9,045 nt of DNA from Deltaproteobacteria bacterium (GTDB lineage: Bacteria; Desulfobacterota; Syntrophia; Syntrophales; UBA2210). The stretch covers positions 1-9,045 of the forward strand of contig JAFCZZ010000042.1 in NCBI GenBank assembly GCA_019314085.1. The letters run 5' to 3'. Under the pieces are notes generated by a model. It searched no databases, was not told where the DNA came from, and saw nothing but the letters and a program-made list of their open reading frames with translations. The position numbers and the translations under genes are program-made. The first letter of the stretch is position 1. Each line of letters opens with the position of its first letter. Positions 6,007 through 9,045 of the stretch are shown piece after piece.

Positions 6007-7307
6007 AGCTGTTACTCAAAGGCGGGAGGGTTATAGACCCTTCGCAGGGCATGGATACGATCACGGATATCCTGATAGAAGATGGAAAGATATCCCAGAT
6101 TAAGAAGGGCATCCCCCTTTCGAAGGCGGAATCAAAAGACACCTTTCAGGCTATTGACCTGAAAGACAAAATCGTTACGCCCGGCCTGATCGACATGCAT
6201 ACCCACCTGCGTGAACCAGGCTTTGAGTACAAGGAGACGGTGAGGACGGGGAGCGAAGCCGCGGTGGCCGGGGGATTTACCTCCATCGCCTGCATGGCGA
6301 ACACCGATCCGGTCAATGACACCCGTTCCGTAACGGAATTCATACTGAAACAGGCTCACCTTGCCGCACTGGCACAGGTGTACCCCATCGCGGCGATCAG
6401 CAAGGGACAGGCCGGAGAGGTCCTCGCGGAATTCGGCGACCTCAAAGGCGCGGGGGCCGTGGCTGTCTCCGATGATGGAAATCCGGTCACAGACAGTGGG
6501 CTGATGAGACACGCCCTCGAGTACGCCTCTGCCTTCGATATGCCCGTGATAGTACACTGTGAGGATCAGGGTCTGTCGTCGGGCGGCCTGATGCATGAAG
6601 GATTTGTATCCACGCAGCTGGGCCTTCCGGGGATTCCGGCCATCGCTGAAGACATCATGGTGGCGAGGGATATAAACCTTGCCCGTTTCACAGAAACCCG
6701 GCTGCACATCGCCCACGTGAGCACGGCCGGCTCCGTCCAGGCCGTTAGAGAGGCCAAGGCCGCGGGGGTGGGCGTGACGGCGGAAACAGCGCCCCATTAC
6801 TTCACGCTGACCGATGAGGCGCTGAGGGGATTTTCCACAGACTTTAAGATGTACCCGCCTCTGAGAAGCGCGGAGGATGTCGAGGCGATAAAAGCAGGAT
6901 TGCGCGACGGCACGATCGATGCGATAGCCAGCGATCATGCACCCCACTCATCCGTTGAAAAAGATGTCGAATTCGTGTACGCGGCAAACGGCATTATCGG
7001 TCTGGAGACATCCCTCTCCGTCTGCCTGAAGCTGGTGCACGAAGGCACCCTCACCATACAACAACTGATCGAGAAGATGAGTGTAAATCCCGCACGTATA
7101 CTGAGGATACCGAAAGGTTCACTGGCCCCGGGCGACGATGCCGACATCACCGTTATCGATCTGGATATGGCGTGGACGGTCGACGCGGGCATATTCCGCT
7201 CGAAGGGACGCAACTGCCCCTTCCACGGCTGGGACCTCACGGGGAAAGCGATCCTGACCATCGTCGGTGGAGAGATCAAGTACGCAGCTCCCGGGCTGAA
7301 GACCTAG
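6003..7307 (+). CDS. pyrC: dihydroorotase, type I
   Basis: PyrC closes carbamoyl aspartate to dihydroorotate, the step after PyrB. The 434-residue amidohydrolase has every expected landmark: [10 protein letters not shown] (64-73) with metal ligands His66 and His68, the conserved Asp in [11 protein letters not shown] (156-166), His185 (VHCED), His238 (IAHVSTAG), and SDHAPHS (310-316) with catalytic Asp311. Because these are intact, it should be an active enzyme and not the metal-less PyrC' partner that follows pyrB in Pseudomonas. The ATG at 6003 overlaps the pyrB TGA (ATGA), with AGGGGGAA (5991-5998) as Shine-Dalgarno. Type I enzymes can bind the PyrB trimer in some species; an assembly here is possible but not shown. 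The start and length fit the family. Confidence 0.96.
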   Translation: MKLLLKGGRVIDPSQGMDTITDILIEDGKISQIKKGIPLSKAESKDTFQAIDLKDKIVTPGLIDMHTHLREPGFEYKETVRTGSEAAVAGGFTSIACMANTDPVNDTRSVTEFILKQAHLAALAQVYPIAAISKGQAGEVLAEFGDLKGAGAVAVSDDGNPVTDSGLMRHALEYASAFDMPVIVHCEDQGLSSGGLMHEGFVSTQLGLPGIPAIAEDIMVARDINLARFTETRLHIAHVSTAGSVQAVREAKAAGVGVTAETAPHYFTLTDEALRGFSTDFKMYPPLRSAEDVEAIKAGLRDGTIDAIASDHAPHSSVEKDVEFVYAANGIIGLETSLSVCLKLVHEGTLTIQQLIEKMSVNPARILRIPKGSLAPGDDADITVIDLDMAWTVDAGIFRSKGRNCPFHGWDLTGKAILTIVGGEIKYAAPGLKT

Positions 7308-7368
7308 ATTTCAAAAAGTTCACACTGTCCCTCTTCACAGATTTCACCTTGACAGAGACATATTCCTT

Positions 7369-7410
7369 GACCCCCTCCCCTGCCGTATCCTGCCGGCAGC
7401 GGAGGGGGTC
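7369..7410 (+). terminator. large GC-rich hairpin after pyrC, possible end of the pyr operon
   Basis: GACCCCCTCC (7369-7378) pairs perfectly with GGAGGGGGTC (7401-7410). Inside, after one C/C mismatch, CTGCCG (7380-7385) pairs with CGGCAG (7394-7399), leaving an eight-base loop. That makes 16 base pairs in total. No T-run follows (GCTTCTCC...), so it is not a canonical intrinsic terminator. It may act as a U-tract-less terminator, a 3'-end stabiliser for the pyr mRNA, or a barrier between pyrC and mgtE. The structure itself is clear, while its role is inferred. Confidence 0.6.
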
Positions 7411-7427
7411 GCTTCTCCATTTCGCCC

Positions 7428-7456
7428 TTGCCCTGTCTTCTAAGACGTGGTAATAA
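7428..7456 (+). promoter_or_regulatory. weak candidate promoter for mgtE-recO
   Basis: TTGCCC (7428-7433), 17 bases, then TAATAA (7451-7456) is the best -35/-10 pair I see in the 195-base gap between pyrC and mgtE. Both hexamers are only partial matches. The gap otherwise holds the hairpin at 7369-7410 and an AT-rich stretch at 7450-7490. I see no extended folded leader of the M-box magnesium riboswitch type, and the space from here to the mgtE start (about 45 bases) is too short for one. Confidence 0.22.
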
Positions 7457-7502
7457 AAGTTGTTTTAGTTTATCAACAGGTATTTGTCATGGGGCCTTTA
7501 TC

Positions 7503-8864
7503 ATGAGGAAACAGCGAGAAGAAGAGATACAGCATCTCGGCCAACTCAAGAAGTTGATCCGCCTGAACAGGGAATTCGACATCATCGACCTGTTTTCGGA
7601 GCTTCATCCGGCCGATATCGCCGACCTCATCGACAACCTCGGAGAGCAGGAAAAGATCCACCTCTTCTCACTCCACGATGTGGAGAAGGCATCCGACGTT
7701 ATACCCGAACTGAGCGATGCCTCCAGGGAACAGATCCTTGAGGATATATCGGACAAGAAGCTCACCGAGATCATCGACGAGATGGACTCGGATGACGCCG
7801 CGGACGTCATCGCGGAACTGCCCGAAGACCAGGCGAAGGCCGTCCTTGACGGTATAGAGCCCGAGGAATCCGAGGACCTCAAAAACCTCCTGAAATACGA
7901 GGAAGACACGGCCGGCGGCATTATGCAGTCGGAACTGGTCTCGGTCTCCTCCGATTCTACGATCAACGGTGCCCTGCACGCGGTTGTTCAGGCCTCGGAC
8001 GAGATCGAAAACGTATATAACGTATTTGTCGTGGACGGAGACAATGTCCTCATCGGCGCCATCCCGCTCCAGAAGCTGATTACGTCCAAGCGAAACAGTC
8101 CCGCCACGGAGGCCATCGACAAGACCATCCCCTCTGTTCAGACAGACGTCGACCAGGAAGAGGTCGCACGGATGTTCGAGAAATATGACCTCGTCTCCCT
8201 TCCCGTTGTTGATGCCGGCAACCATCTGCTGGGTCGGATCACGGTGGACGATGTCGTCGACGTCATGGAGGAGGAGACATCAGAGGATATCTACCGCATA
8301 GCCGGTCTGAACGAGGATGACAATATCTTCAACGAGCCGCTGGAATCCGTCAAAAAGAGACTCCCCTGGCTGTATCTCAACCTCCTGACGGCCCTCGCCT
8401 CGGCGCTGGTAATCGGCTTTTTTGAAAATACCATACAGATGGTCATTGCCCTTGCCGTTTTCATGCCGGTGGTGGCGGCCATCGGCGGAAACGCCGGCAG
8501 CCAGACACTGACCCTGATCGTCAGGGGAATGGCACTCGGCGAAGTCACCTTCGAGAATTCACGGAAGGCGCTCTACAAACAGGTTGTCGTGGGGATTGTC
8601 AACGGCCTGGCGGTAGGTGTCGTCATCGGCGTCATAGCATATCTCTGGAAGGGAATGCCCGTCCTGGGTCTGGTTCTCGGCCTCGCCATGATAATCAATG
8701 TCTTCGTGGGCACCCTGATAGGAACCCTGATCCCGCTGAGTCTGAAATGGATGAAGGCCGATCCTGCTCTGGGTTCACACATCTTCGTGACCGCCTTCAC
8801 GGACGCATTCGGGTTTCTCTCTTTCCTAGGCCTCGCGACCATCTTTTTAAAATTGCTGGTATGA
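7503..8864 (+). CDS. mgtE: magnesium transporter/channel MgtE
   Basis: MgtE is a homodimeric inner-membrane Mg2+ channel gated by its own cytoplasmic Mg2+ sensor. From ATG 7503 it has 453 residues, matching the family (about 450). Residues about 25-130 form the acidic helical N domain. [10 protein letters not shown] (132-141) opens the paired CBS domains (to about 262), and a connecting helix leads into five spans from about 288. The pore signatures are [14 protein letters not shown] (322-335) and FTDAFGF (432-438); Asp434 probably corresponds to the pore Asp432 of Thermus MgtE. Many Asp/Glu in the N and CBS domains fit Mg2+ sensing. The frame is open back to 7428, but that extension lacks family similarity. 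Only a weak GGGG (7491-7494) precedes the chosen start. recO overlaps the end by four bases. Confidence 0.95.
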   Translation: MRKQREEEIQHLGQLKKLIRLNREFDIIDLFSELHPADIADLIDNLGEQEKIHLFSLHDVEKASDVIPELSDASREQILEDISDKKLTEIIDEMDSDDAADVIAELPEDQAKAVLDGIEPEESEDLKNLLKYEEDTAGGIMQSELVSVSSDSTINGALHAVVQASDEIENVYNVFVVDGDNVLIGAIPLQKLITSKRNSPATEAIDKTIPSVQTDVDQEEVARMFEKYDLVSLPVVDAGNHLLGRITVDDVVDVMEEETSEDIYRIAGLNEDDNIFNEPLESVKKRLPWLYLNLLTALASALVIGFFENTIQMVIALAVFMPVVAAIGGNAGSQTLTLIVRGMALGEVTFENSRKALYKQVVVGIVNGLAVGVVIGVIAYLWKGMPVLGLVLGLAMIINVFVGTLIGTLIPLSLKWMKADPALGSHIFVTAFTDAFGFLSFLGLATIFLKLLV

Positions 8865-9045
8865 GAAGACCTCCCCACAAGACACCGGCCTTTGTGCTTC
8901 ATTTTCTCAACTATGGAGAGGCCGACCGCATCGTTACCCTCTTCACCAGGGAATTCGGCAAGCTCAAGGGAATCGCCAAGGGGGCCCGGCGGAGTAAGAA
9001 GCGATTCGCCAACGCCATAGAGCCCTTCTCTCATTCTATGCTTCT
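8861..9045 (+). CDS. recO: DNA repair protein RecO, N-terminal part (partial)
   Basis: ATG 8861 overlaps the mgtE TGA (ATGA) and the frame stays open to the window edge, giving 61 complete codons. The sequence shows the RecO N-terminal OB-fold pattern: a strand with [20 protein letters not shown] (10-29), then [20 protein letters not shown] (30-49) and [12 protein letters not shown] (50-61). The basic run GARRSKKRF is typical. RecO acts with RecF and RecR to load RecA on SSB-coated single-stranded DNA at gaps. The C-terminal zinc-binding and helical parts are outside the window. Coupling to mgtE is by overlap only; no functional link is implied. Confidence 0.93.
   Translation, partial: MRRPPHKTPAFVLHFLNYGEADRIVTLFTREFGKLKGIAKGARRSKKRFANAIEPFSHSML

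Noticed and set aside
5125..6947. Minus-strand open frames opposite pyrB and pyrC (247 and 271 codons)
   Set aside because: They are antisense to strongly conserved enzymes, and the His/Cys-rich composition is a by-product of the complementary frame.
7172..7453. A 93-codon + strand frame overlapping the end of pyrC
   Set aside because: It is out of frame with pyrC, spans the post-pyrC hairpin, and has no recognisable protein pattern.
7428..7502. N-terminal extension of mgtE to the upstream ATG
   Set aside because: The 25 added residues (Cys/Arg-rich) do not resemble MgtE, and ATG 7503 gives the usual length.

Overview
The window is a chromosomal housekeeping segment of a Gram-negative bacterium, and every gene is on the + strand. 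Gene order is tgt(3' end)-yajC-secD-secF-DUF456 gene-lepB // pyrR-pyrB-pyrC // mgtE-recO(5' end). The tgt-yajC-secD-secF order, a short signal peptidase I, a PyrR-headed pyrimidine cluster, and close to half G+C by eye all fit a deltaproteobacterium (Desulfobacterota, perhaps Syntrophales-like). That taxonomic guess is inference and was not tested by a search.

Region 1 (1-4205) concerns protein export. The last 30 codons of tgt lead into yajC, secD and secF, which form the accessory membrane complex of the Sec translocase. A DUF456 membrane protein follows with a one-base gap and probably starts at TTG. Then comes lepB, which cleaves signal peptides from the proteins Sec exports. Short gaps suggest one transcript.

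Region 2 (4206-7410) is a pyrimidine biosynthesis unit. The gap after lepB holds a -35/-10 promoter candidate, an 11-codon ORF with its own Shine-Dalgarno, and a strong intrinsic terminator whose stem starts at the ORF stop codon. All of this lies upstream of pyrR, the layout expected of a transcription attenuator. pyrR (regulator), pyrB (aspartate carbamoyltransferase) and pyrC (dihydroorotase, metal ligands intact) follow, and pyrB and pyrC overlap by 4 bp. The pyrR-pyrB gap contains short tandem repeats and a perfect hairpin. A large GC-rich hairpin follows pyrC.

Region 3 (7411-9045) holds mgtE, a complete Mg2+ channel/transporter, overlapping by 4 bp the start of recO, which runs off the window.

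I found no mobile element, CRISPR array, rRNA or tRNA, and no convincing new multi-gene system. The most interesting part is the regulatory DNA around pyrR: the candidate leader peptide and attenuator, the alternative RNA pairings, and the repeats before pyrB.
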